Shown: in pieces, positions 1-6,478 of the stretch
Position numbering within the stretch: position 1 is the stretch's first letter
Layout: the number at the start of each line of letters is the position of its first letter
NCBI GenBank assembly: GCA_027858555.1
Contig: JAQICP010000120.1
Location: 1-10,065 of the forward strand
DNA: 10,065 nt
Direction of reading: 5' to 3'
From: Vallitaleaceae bacterium
GTDB taxonomy: Bacteria > Bacillota > Clostridia > Lachnospirales > Vallitaleaceae
The notes under the pieces: model-generated
Database searches by the model: none
What the model saw: the letters and a program-made list of their open reading frames with translations, nothing else
What the model was told of the DNA's origin: nothing
Program-made: the position numbers and the translations under genes

Positions 1-90
1 TTTTCGGACTTGGCTTTCTTAAGGGCTTCTACCCCTCTGCCCTGGTCGTAACACTTCGTGTTACTGCTCGGGTAAGTTTCGTCGACTAAG
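1..90. other. Unassigned segment of different base composition
   Basis: The first ~90 bases are visibly richer in G and C than the AT-rich DNA that follows. They contain a perfect 7-bp hairpin with a TTC loop (48-54 pairing with 58-64). On the plus strand the frame starting at base 3 is open from the edge to a TAA at 84-86, and on the minus strand another frame is open from about base 112 to the edge. Neither translation is one I recognise. It could be the tail of a gene lying to the left, a piece of a mobile element or a structured non-coding element; the sequence does not decide between these. Confidence 0.25.
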
Positions 91-138
91 TGGATTAGTG
101 ATTAAATGAGCATATTGTCATATAGAAGGTGGCAACTC

Positions 139-228
139 TTATTCTGTAATTGGTATGCATAATTCAAAAACGACATTATCTTCTCTACTTTTGATCTCAT
201 GAACCGGACCTGATAAATACACTTCATA
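139..228 (-). pseudogene. C-terminal remnant of a GyrI/AraC-type effector-binding domain
   Basis: The minus strand contains 29 codons followed by TAA. They read YEVYLSGP, a short charged loop, then VVFELCIPITE. The pattern Y-E-V-Y-L-x-G-P followed by a hydrophobic strand ending in x-I-P-I is the usual last two strands of the GyrI-like small-molecule-binding domain found at the C-terminus of many AraC- and MerR-family regulators. Reading leftwards in gene order, stops and frame breaks interrupt the frame before this piece. A stretch ending GIEQGVIEI at 269-319 may be a more upstream piece of the same domain in another frame, but I am not sure. No DNA-binding domain is left. It lies next to an SDR pseudogene, a common pairing of regulator and oxidoreductase, so both may be relics of one locus. 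Confidence 0.45.
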
Positions 229-328
229 GACAGAACTGCAATATTATAGTTATGTTGACCTACCCATTTTATATTTCTATCACGCCTTGTTCAATCCCTG
301 CTGGTGTTCCTTTATAGATTAACGAGGC

Positions 329-790
329 AGGCTTTGCTCTAAATCCGATTCAATATCTTGTTTTCGGCTTTTTAGGGGGCGCTGCCTTAATAATAGCTTC
401 TGAGATTATCTTAGGGTCTGATAATTGATTACCACTATAGATTTTTCTCATACGCTTCGCAGTCTTTATTGCACCCTTTTCATACGTACTACTTTCACCG
501 TCTTCGCTAAGTTATCTACTGCAATGATACCCCATCAGTTTTGATCCCACCTGACTCAAATAACACAACATCAACACCGAATTCCAAAATCTCGCCTCTT
601 CCATGGGTACATCTTCAATCGCACCATATGAACCATAACCTGCATTATTCACCAATACATCAAGACGGCCTTCATTCTTGATAATTGTATCTATGCACAA
701 CGACATGGATTCTTCATTCTTAAGCGCTACAGCTGCATCATATCCAATTCCACTACTTGCGCCTGTTACCAACGCTACTTTATTATTCAT
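329..790 (-). pseudogene. Decayed short-chain dehydrogenase (classical SDR), internally deleted and frameshifted
   Basis: The start is intact: a GGAGGAT ribosome site, ATG at 790, then the cofactor motif TGASSGIG (residues 9-16). After 24 residues the reading jumps to NEESMS, so about 35-40 codons carrying strands 2-3 are missing. The NNAG motif then follows normally, up to PMEEAR. There the sequence jumps, out of frame, to EFGVDVVLFESGGIKTD (near 584-590). This removes roughly 85-90 codons with the catalytic Ser and the YxxxK motif. Further frame breaks lie near 530, 490 and 350; by switching frames the usual SDR tail can be followed (WGIIAVDNLAKT, then STYEKGAIKTAKRMRK, then a KPKTRY region and GF-AKP). 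With no catalytic residues and at least four lesions the gene cannot make an active enzyme. A 92-codon stub from 790 to 512 is still open. Deletion sizes are inferred from family length. Confidence 0.85.
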
Positions 791-1058
791 TTTATCCTCC
801 TGTATATACTCTAAAGTACCGCGTCTATTCTCTGTCCGTTAATATTACTTATGCCTTTAATTGTGAGTACCTATTATCACTCGGAGCTTATTATATGCCT
901 ATTTAAGTACCAAATGTGTCATTTTATCCACATTTCGCACCACATAGGATATGCCTTCTATTTAACGCTTACAACAATCCGGTTAATTTAAAAAAGACAC
1001 TACCTAAAATTCATTCGTACAATGCCTTTTTTACTATTTATTTACTACCTATTCAACT
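791..1058. other. Non-coding stretch between two SDR relics
   Basis: Apart from the ribosome site of the SDR relic at its left edge, I see no convincing gene here. Translations of both strands are broken by stops or give unrecognisable low-quality protein. A 64-codon plus-strand frame (916-1110) runs into the antisense of the neighbouring SDR fragment and has no ribosome site, so it is not called. No clear promoter or terminator was found. Confidence 0.5.
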
Positions 1059-1357
1059 TTACAGACAGGTAAAGCCACCGTCAACAAGGCGTTCACTGCC
1101 TGTTATGTAACTTGATGCTTTACTTGCAAAATAGATGACAGCTCCTGCTATTTCATCAGGCTTTACAAATTGCTTAAAAGGGGTGCCCGCCATCCATACA
1201 TCACGAATCTCTTTTGGTACAACTTAATTCATATCAGTCCAGACATAGCCTGGGCTAACAGCATTGACACGAATGCCCCACTTCACCCATTCTATGGCCA
1301 AGGTTTTTTCATGTGCACAACTGCAGCTTTAGAAGTGTTATAGGCAGTTTGGATTTT
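1059..1357 (-). pseudogene. 5'-truncated, broken copy of the SDR gene found at 8650-9426
   Basis: On the minus strand this reproduces the last ~98 codons of the intact SDR at the other end of the window, including the ending DGGFTCL plus TAA. Hand alignment shows about 30 differences over ~297 bases, roughly 90% identity. Two lesions rule out function: a codon for Gln in the intact gene (in TEMNQIVP) is a TAA stop here, near 1228, and one base is missing in the T-run near 1303-1309. The match fades at about 1357-1365, so the Rossmann fold, NNAG motif and catalytic Tyr-Lys are absent. The promoter of the plus-strand acetyltransferase begins about 20 bases beyond the break point. It is either the remains of a tandem or ectopic duplication, or of a paralog that was cut short. 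Confidence 0.9.
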
Positions 1358-1377
1358 GTTTAACAGAATAATGTTAA

Positions 1378-1406
1378 TTGATAATTGACACCCTTAATGT
1401 TATTAT
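1378..1406 (+). promoter_or_regulatory. Sigma-A-type promoter of the acetyltransferase gene
   Basis: TTGATA at 1378-1383 and TATTAT at 1401-1406 are separated by exactly 17 bases, a good match to the housekeeping consensus. Transcription would start near 1413 and leave a leader of about 78 nt before the ATG at 1491. A TTGACA at 1385-1390 overlaps the spacer but has no -10 at a usable distance. Confidence 0.65.
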
Positions 1407-1429
1407 AGGGTCTTAATTAAGAAAACAAA

Positions 1430-1450
1430 CCTATTAACATATATAATAGG
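1430..1450 (+). promoter_or_regulatory. Perfect palindrome in the acetyltransferase leader (possible operator or leader hairpin)
   Basis: CCTATTA (1430-1436) and TAATAGG (1444-1450) are exact inverted repeats around a 7-base loop. The site lies between the predicted transcription start and the ribosome site. It could be a repressor operator (dyad of 7-bp arms) or a weak RNA hairpin; the stem is AT-rich and no T-run follows, so it is unlikely to be a terminator. One arm contains TATAAT (1442-1447), but no -35 stands at the right distance. Confidence 0.35.
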
Positions 1451-1490
1451 GTGACAGGTTGCTGTTGCTCATAGAAGAAATGGAGAATAT

Positions 1491-1997
1491 ATGATCAGAT
1501 ATGCAAAACAAGAGGATCTTAAAGAACTACTGGGCATATATAATGATGCCATTATTAACGGTACCGCATCTTTTGAAGAAGTATCGCTCACCTTTGAAGA
1601 TGGTAAAGAATGGCTCTTATCCCATCAAGAAGATTATCCCTTGCTGGTTTACGAAAAGGAAGAACGGGTTCTGGGCTATGCCTCTTTGTCACCTTTTGGC
1701 AGAGCAAGAGAGACGGCATACGCTATGACTGCAGAACTGTCCATATATATTCATAGCGATGCTAGAGGCCTTGGTCTCGGCCGAGCATTGATAACGGCCA
1801 TTATTGACGAAGGGAAAAAAAGGGGAAAGTTTAAGAACATTATATCTGTTATAACTGAAGGTAATGAAGGCAGTGTAATCCTTCATAATAAGATGGGATT
1901 TGTCTACGGGGGCAGGCTTACTGATGTTGCGTTCAAGCACAATGAGCAATTAAGTATTCTCTTTTATCAAAAAACCTTGGTAGCTACTAAAAAGTAG
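1491..1997 (+). CDS. GNAT N-acetyltransferase, phosphinothricin acetyltransferase-like
   Basis: The 168-residue product spans a complete GNAT fold of the Pat/Bar/YncA branch. The start MIRYAKQEDL followed by IYNDAIINGTASFE is the typical first strand and helix of that family. Residues 81-88 (AELSIYIH) form the central strand, with Glu82 near the place of the proposed general base. The acetyl-CoA pyrophosphate loop is ARGLGLGRAL (91-100, pattern R-G-x-G-x-G). The late motif with N-x-x-S and GF, followed by FKHN at 148-151, is also family-typical. It should transfer acetyl from acetyl-CoA to a small amine such as an amino acid or an amino-acid-like toxin; the substrate cannot be read from sequence. 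GGAG at 1482-1485, five bases before ATG, supports the start. It is the only intact plus-strand gene, has its own promoter and shares a terminator with the convergent operon. Confidence 0.9.
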   Translation: MIRYAKQEDLKELLGIYNDAIINGTASFEEVSLTFEDGKEWLLSHQEDYPLLVYEKEERVLGYASLSPFGRARETAYAMTAELSIYIHSDARGLGLGRALITAIIDEGKKRGKFKNIISVITEGNEGSVILHNKMGFVYGGRLTDVAFKHNEQLSILFYQKTLVATKK

Positions 1998-2004
1998 CAA
2001 AAAA

Positions 2005-2029
2005 AGTACCAACCACTTGGGCTGGTACT
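2005..2029. terminator. Bidirectional rho-independent terminator
   Basis: AGTACCA (2005-2011) pairs with TGGTACT (2023-2029), and a short inner stem extends it past one mismatch. On the plus strand a short T-run follows (2034-2038). On the minus strand the A-run at 1999-2005 becomes a T-run. It therefore serves both the acetyltransferase, which ends eight bases upstream, and the convergent surface-protein operon, whose last stop lies at 2051. Confidence 0.75.
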
Positions 2030-2050
2030 TCCATTTTTGCTTCGCTTAAA

Positions 2051-3730
2051 CTAGTTCATACTCACTGTATCAATTGAGTCAAATAACCGGTTCATAGTAA
2101 TAAAGGCTTGCTGTCTCTGATAACCGCCGCTTGGATCAAAACGATTACCACCAACACCCTTCATAACATTAACATTATACACATATCCCACATATGGTTT
2201 TGCCCAATTGGCAATAGCTTCAACGTCAGCATACGCAGGTGCATTTGCTTCTATAGCTTTTCCAACAGCTCTAGCAGTTGCAGATAGGAATTTAGCTGCT
2301 TGTTCTCTTGTTAACTGCTTTGTTGGCTCAAATGTTGTTGGAGAAGTACCGTCTGTGATCCCTAAAGTTTTTGCTGCTAATATATCTGCGTTACTAGTAT
2401 CTGTGAAAGTATCACTTGCTGCCATAGTTAACCCTTTTGCACTGATGTAATCAGCAATGTCCATGCCTGATTTAACTTCTATCATTTGTATTGCTAATAT
2501 GCAGAATTCTTCTCTGGTAATGGATTGTTCATAATTACCTTGTAAATTCTCTGGAATCAGCAAACGACCAATTGCTTCTTCTACCTCTTGTGCAGCCCAG
2601 CTAACAGGGGCATCTTGAACATTGTCAAGGATTTTGGTTAGCGGTGTATACCATGATTCATCACTATCATAACCAAGTCCATATCTATAATTACCACCCA
2701 TGGTCCATAATGTGCCATCCTTCTTAACGACTACAGCATGACGCTCACCGTTTGAAACACTTAAAACATTATCGGCATACTTATAAGGTGTTTGTCTATC
2801 ACCTTCATCATTCCATTGACCATCCCAACCCCAAAGCGTAGCGTCAGTTTTTACAACGAGAACACCACTTCCATTTGAACACATGGTTCCCATTAGGACA
2901 TTGTCCATAACTTTGTAAGGTGATCCTACTTCTTCAACCCAACCGTCTTTGGTGTAAATGCCATTGCTTCCGCCTGTGCCCCAGCTATATAAGCTGTTAT
3001 CGAGTCTAACGGCAATGACAATACTACTACTATTACTGACGAATTTAACATCATCTAATATGTACGTCGCTGATAATTCAGCATCAGTACTAGTATCACC
3101 AACATCTGTCATATTGCCAAGTTGCGCATCTGAGTTGTCTCCCCAACCCCAAAGCGTATCATCATCTTTTATAACAAACACAGTTCCTGTACCTGCATGC
3201 ATGGATTTAACATCACTCATAACTTGAACGAATCCACTACTTGTATCAGCCTTAGTTGATGTGCCATCACCAAGATACATATCCCCACATAACCATAAAG
3301 TATGATCGCTCTTTAGCGCAAGAATATAGTCATCCCCAGCTGCTGCTAAAATTACGTCATCTAATATTTGGGTCGGTGTTAAATAAGTTGGTCTTTGTGA
3401 ACCATTAAGTGTACCACTGAAGTAACCCCAAGCCCATAGCGTATTATCTTTCTTTACTGCCACTGCTGAATGTGCTGCGCTAGATACAGCTTTGACACTA
3501 TCTAGTATCTTAACTGGTGTAATAGTTTCTTCTCTGTGGCCTGTGCCATTACCTGAATAGTGTCCGCCCCAGCCCCACAGTGAACCGTCATTTTTTATGA
3601 CATAACTATTCTGATTACCTGCTGACATAATTGCACCACTCTCACCTGCTGCATATAATGTCACATTCATGAGTAAAGTCATAACCAGTACCATAACCAT
3701 CATCATTTTTCCATGTCTTTTTTTAATCAT
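2051..3730 (-). CDS. Secreted seven-bladed RCC1-like propeller protein with C-terminal SLH anchor
   Basis: The 559-residue protein starts with a signal peptide: a basic MIKKRHGK, a Met/Val/Leu-rich core and probable cleavage after the Ala-Ala at 27-28. Seven repeats of 42-54 residues follow, each with a strand ending in a variant of L-W-x-W-G, at residues 51, 98, 145, 193, 247, 299 and 341. Seven is the number needed to close an RCC1-type beta-propeller. The C-terminus has SLH modules. The first is reduced (ITREEF at 404-409); two fuller ones follow (TFTDTSN to LTREQA, 441-478, and AYADVEA to YQRQQAF, 499-543). SLH modules in Firmicutes bind pyruvylated cell-wall polymer, so the propeller is probably displayed on the surface; its ligand is unknown. 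AGGAGGG lies 10 bases before the ATG and overlaps the stop of the preceding gene. It is the last gene of a three-gene operon. Confidence 0.9.
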   Translation of the reverse strand: MIKKRHGKMMMVMVLVMTLLMNVTLYAAGESGAIMSAGNQNSYVIKNDGSLWGWGGHYSGNGTGHREETITPVKILDSVKAVSSAAHSAVAVKKDNTLWAWGYFSGTLNGSQRPTYLTPTQILDDVILAAAGDDYILALKSDHTLWLCGDMYLGDGTSTKADTSSGFVQVMSDVKSMHAGTGTVFVIKDDDTLWGWGDNSDAQLGNMTDVGDTSTDAELSATYILDDVKFVSNSSSIVIAVRLDNSLYSWGTGGSNGIYTKDGWVEEVGSPYKVMDNVLMGTMCSNGSGVLVVKTDATLWGWDGQWNDEGDRQTPYKYADNVLSVSNGERHAVVVKKDGTLWTMGGNYRYGLGYDSDESWYTPLTKILDNVQDAPVSWAAQEVEEAIGRLLIPENLQGNYEQSITREEFCILAIQMIEVKSGMDIADYISAKGLTMAASDTFTDTSNADILAAKTLGITDGTSPTTFEPTKQLTREQAAKFLSATARAVGKAIEANAPAYADVEAIANWAKPYVGYVYNVNVMKGVGGNRFDPSGGYQRQQAFITMNRLFDSIDTVSMN

Positions 3731-3740
3731 TTCTCTTATA

Positions 3741-3747
3741 CCCTCCT
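3741..3747 (-). promoter_or_regulatory. Ribosome site overlapping the upstream stop codon
   Basis: The Shine-Dalgarno AGGAGGG of the propeller gene shares bases with the TAG of the lipoprotein gene (3746-3748), with 10 bases left to the ATG. A ribosome finishing the lipoprotein would sit on this site, which favours coupled translation. Confidence 0.7.
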
Positions 3748-4315
3748 ATTGTTTGCTTGATAGATCTAAATATGTCACAACTAATACATAGTTCTCGTCT
3801 TGTGTTACTTCTATATAAACGATGTATCCGTTAATGAATCCTTGGAACATGGCATCTGACATGCCAGGTGTCTGTATCTTAATATACCCTTCAGTATTTA
3901 GAATCAATTGGTCAAAATATTCGACAACTTCTTCAATATCACCCGCTGAATGGTACTCTAGTACGATTGAATACTCATCTGTGTATTCATGAACAGTCTC
4001 AACATATTTGTACAGTGTCAGCTCATCATAATCACCTACAACCACTTCTATCTCGTCTGTAGTGTTGCTATCTATGCCAAGTAAAGCCTCCGTTACACCA
4101 GCACCCACTTCTTCTATGCTAACGCCTGTCTCTTCTTCAAGTGCAGCACCTGAATCGCTTATTGTCTCACTTTCTTTATCATCACGCTCCCCGGAACTCT
4201 CATTCTCTGAAGCATCAATAGCTTCACCTATCTTCTCACTTGCAAGAGCACATCCTGATAAAGTTAATACTAGGATAAATGCTACTACAATATATACTTT
4301 TCTAAGTCCGCTCAC
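3746..4315 (-). CDS. Acidic lipoprotein of unknown function
   Basis: The 189-residue protein has a lipoprotein signal: MSGLRK, a hydrophobic core and the lipobox L-S-G-C with the acylated cysteine at residue 22. It would be tethered to the outer face of the membrane. Residues 25-70 form a Glu/Ser/Asp-rich, probably disordered linker. A small folded domain of about 95 residues follows (from GDYDELTLYKY), with alternating hydrophobic strands and a helix (GDIEEVVEYFDQLI). I do not recognise this domain. The start is a GTG at 4315: the ATG two bases further out is in another frame and runs straight into a stop, while GTG has AGGAG seven bases before it. It is the middle gene between a small membrane protein and the SLH propeller protein, so it may help assemble or anchor that surface protein; this is inference from position only. 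Confidence 0.8.
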   Translation of the reverse strand: MSGLRKVYIVVAFILVLTLSGCALASEKIGEAIDASENESSGERDDKESETISDSGAALEEETGVSIEEVGAGVTEALLGIDSNTTDEIEVVVGDYDELTLYKYVETVHEYTDEYSIVLEYHSAGDIEEVVEYFDQLILNTEGYIKIQTPGMSDAMFQGFINGYIVYIEVTQDENYVLVVTYLDLSSKQ

Positions 4316-4322
4316 ATTACAT

Positions 4323-4328
4323 CTCCTT
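4323..4328 (-). promoter_or_regulatory. Ribosome site deciding the GTG start of the lipoprotein gene
   Basis: AAGGAG on the minus strand lies seven bases before GTG and overlaps the TAA (4327-4329) of the preceding membrane-protein gene. It fixes the GTG as the start and repeats the stop-overlapping arrangement seen at the next junction. Confidence 0.7.
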
Positions 4329-4623
4329 ATTTGATTATTTTGTATTTGCCTATAACCGGTAGCTCTTTTTGTTTCTCACTATAAGCATTGACTATCCCTA
4401 TGATGGCTAGGATAAAACACAATAAAGATCCTAATGGTAAAATAATAAACCAGCCAATAACAGGTACTATGGTTCCTAGTATACTCACCCCTATAAATAA
4501 TATGAGTAAAACAAGCCCCTGGTTGGCGTGAAACTTGTATGATTCATTTTCTCCATCAACTAAGATGGGTACAAAAAAAACAAAGTATGCTACCACATTA
4601 ATCCATCTGTTCGTTTCTTTCAT
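4327..4623 (-). CDS. Small DUF4870-like integral membrane protein
   Basis: The 98-residue protein has about three hydrophobic segments (roughly 8-22, 36-54 and 57-80). Two signatures fit the DUF4870/Tic20-like group of small membrane proteins: KFHANQGLVLLI after the first segment, and a terminal stretch near 82-93 reading roughly E-K-x-K-E-L-P-V-I-G-K. Its biochemical role is not established. The start is well supported by AAGGAGG seven bases before the ATG. It is the first gene of the operon with the lipoprotein (11-bp gap) and the RCC1/SLH protein (15-bp gap). No convincing promoter was found in the 169 bases upstream; weak candidates only. Confidence 0.8.
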   Translation of the reverse strand: MKETNRWINVVAYFVFFVPILVDGENESYKFHANQGLVLLILFIGVSILGTIVPVIGWFIILPLGSLLCFILAIIGIVNAYSEKQKELPVIGKYKIIK

Positions 4624-4745
4624 TTTCTTTCCTCCTTGATCATCTCTTTAGTAACAACTATAATGATAGGGTAATCAAGCTATAAAGACCATACAGCGTA
4701 AGCCACCCATAGATATCCCCAGGTCATAACCTCTGCACAAAAAAA

Positions 4746-4779
4746 ATGACCTAGGTTACTTTACCGTGACCCAAGTCAT
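4746..4779 (-). terminator. Rho-independent terminator of the two-component operon
   Basis: Read on the minus strand, ATGACTTGGGT pairs with the later ACCTAGGTCAT (11 positions, two of them G-T wobbles), with a further C-A mismatch and two pairs before the loop. A run of eight T follows at 4739-4746. It begins about 14 bases after the histidine-kinase stop. The segment AGGTCAT at 4721-4727 could also pair with ATGACCT at 4746-4752, giving an alternative fold, perhaps by chance. Confidence 0.75.
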
Positions 4780-4792
4780 ATAAAACTATACT

Positions 4793-6478
4793 CTAATTAC
4801 TAATGTGAATCTTACTCATGAAACCTTCACCCTTAGATGTAAAGAATTGAACCTTCCCATTCAACATCCCTAATCTCTCTTCAATACCTGTCAGGCCACT
4901 GCCTCTAGTCAGTTGATCAACACCACTGCCATTATCCATTACCATTATATTGATATCATCCTCACCAACTGTCACCGATATAAATATCTCATTACATCTA
5001 CTATGTTTAATCGAATTAGTGAGTAGTTCCATACATACTTTCTCGATGACCCCATGAATATCTGATGAGATATTGTGAAATACACCTTTAAAATGCAATT
5101 TTGTTTTAATACCTGTGTTCTTTACGTTTATAAGCATTTTTGCCAATTCATTTCTAAGACTTTCACCAGAATATTGAACTTCATTGTTGTGCCTGTCTTG
5201 TATAGCTTCCATATTAAGAATACCATTCTCAATAGATTTATAAGCATCCACTGTTGCCAATAGACTCATTTCTTTATCCTTTTTAAAATATACTTTAGCT
5301 ACTTCTAGCAATTTGATGGTCACTACCAAAGAGTGTCCGATAATATCGTGAAGTTCTCTTGCAACATAACCACGAGCGCCGATCTTAGATGATTCTTTTA
5401 AGGTTTCAATGGTTTCTTCCAATAGATTATTAGTGTAATTTAAGGTAGTTTGTCTTTTAGATAATTCCGATTGCATATTCTTATAGGGCGTGATGTCTTT
5501 TATGGTTAATATATACTGAATTTCTATTAAAGTATTTACGATATTTATACGTACATCAAGATAATAATGTTCTACAGAAACCTCAACGCGCTTGTCCTTT
5601 GATACATTAAGTAAGCCAATGGTTTTTTTAATAATTTCTTTAGCCTTACCCTCAAATAATTCTTGAATTTTCTCATTCATATAGATTACGTCAACACTTG
5701 AATCCAGCACACAAATTGGTGTGTCTAACTTGTGAACAATCTCATGTTTCAAGATAGGTGATAAACTTAAGAATTCAGCAGTAAAGGTAGCATATACAAA
5801 AACTAGAACAGACCATGTAAAAACAATGGGTGTTATATCAAATACCACAGGCAGTCCAATAGCAGAAACAATTTTATGGATTACTTTGGTAATAAATAAA
5901 AAATTGAGTATTAAAGGCACCAGTATTGCAGATGAAACCAAGTACTTATACCATAACTTACTATGCCTAAATTTGACTTTGAATTGTCTATAACAAAAGA
6001 CAAATCCTATGGCAATAAACACATATTCAATTAAGGTATGCACATAAAATAATATACCAAAACTATCTCCCCAGAAGTCATATCTCGCATAAAACAAGTG
6101 ATGATACGGGTTGGTAATAATGACTATGAATTGTAGGATTGGAAATAGATACACCAACCAGCGTACTTTATTTCCTAAAGGTTTCCCTTTATAATAGGCA
6201 TACCCAAACTCTAAAAATGCTGCCTCAAGTATACACGCACAAAAATAGTATGCAACAATGAACCACCATCTTGAAATAACCGTTGGTGATACTGTTTTGA
6301 ATACTTTAAATACCATCCAGCCAATCATGCTTAATTGTAGAACCAAAAAAGACTTCAGTGCGTGGGTTTTATTGGCTTTCATGTAAAAGATCATAAAGAA
6401 TATGATGGCTAATACAATGGCAATAATATGAACAATTGCGATGGTTTGAATCTCTACTTTTAATAATTCTTTCATCAT
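4793..6478 (-). CDS. Sensor histidine kinase: 7TM, PAS, HisKA_3-type DHp, HATPase
   Basis: The 561-residue protein is a complete membrane sensor kinase. Residues 10-240 hold about seven hydrophobic helices of the histidine-kinase 7TM type, with the characteristic ITNPYHHLF at 121-129. A PAS domain follows (~250-335, from LDTPICVLD to LTIKDIT), then a coiled-coil linker. The dimerisation/phosphotransfer helix carries RELHDIIGHSL (374-384), with His377 the phospho-acceptor and Asp378 beside it. The ATPase has an N box ELLTNSIKHS (484-493), G1 DNGSG (515-519) and a G2 region GSGLTGIEERLG (526-537). It should autophosphorylate and pass phosphate to the response regulator encoded just before it. 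The start ATG overlaps the regulator's TGA by 4 bp; a second Met directly follows, and the ribosome site is weak, so coupling is likely. The signal is unknown. Confidence 0.93.
   Translation of the reverse strand: MMKELLKVEIQTIAIVHIIAIVLAIIFFMIFYMKANKTHALKSFLVLQLSMIGWMVFKVFKTVSPTVISRWWFIVAYYFCACILEAAFLEFGYAYYKGKPLGNKVRWLVYLFPILQFIVIITNPYHHLFYARYDFWGDSFGILFYVHTLIEYVFIAIGFVFCYRQFKVKFRHSKLWYKYLVSSAILVPLILNFLFITKVIHKIVSAIGLPVVFDITPIVFTWSVLVFVYATFTAEFLSLSPILKHEIVHKLDTPICVLDSSVDVIYMNEKIQELFEGKAKEIIKKTIGLLNVSKDKRVEVSVEHYYLDVRINIVNTLIEIQYILTIKDITPYKNMQSELSKRQTTLNYTNNLLEETIETLKESSKIGARGYVARELHDIIGHSLVVTIKLLEVAKVYFKKDKEMSLLATVDAYKSIENGILNMEAIQDRHNNEVQYSGESLRNELAKMLINVKNTGIKTKLHFKGVFHNISSDIHGVIEKVCMELLTNSIKHSRCNEIFISVTVGEDDINIMVMDNGSGVDQLTRGSGLTGIEERLGMLNGKVQFFTSKGEGFMSKIHISN

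Noticed and set aside
512..790. 92-residue minus-strand open frame as a functional small SDR protein
   Set aside because: It lacks the catalytic Ser/Tyr/Lys region and part of the Rossmann fold, ends out of frame, and the remaining SDR sequence continues beyond its stop in other frames.
916..1110. 64-codon plus-strand open frame
   Set aside because: No ribosome site, no recognisable protein features, and its end runs antisense through the SDR fragment at 1059-1357.
1385..1390. TTGACA as the -35 of the acetyltransferase promoter
   Set aside because: Only 10 bases separate it from TATTAT and nothing suitable lies 16-19 bases downstream; TTGATA seven bases upstream fits with a 17-base spacer.
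1442..1447. TATAAT as a second -10 box
   Set aside because: It is part of the palindrome and no credible -35 lies at the required distance.
2208..3227. Plus-strand open frames inside the propeller gene
   Set aside because: They are antisense to a gene with strong domain evidence, have no ribosome sites and mirror its codon pattern.
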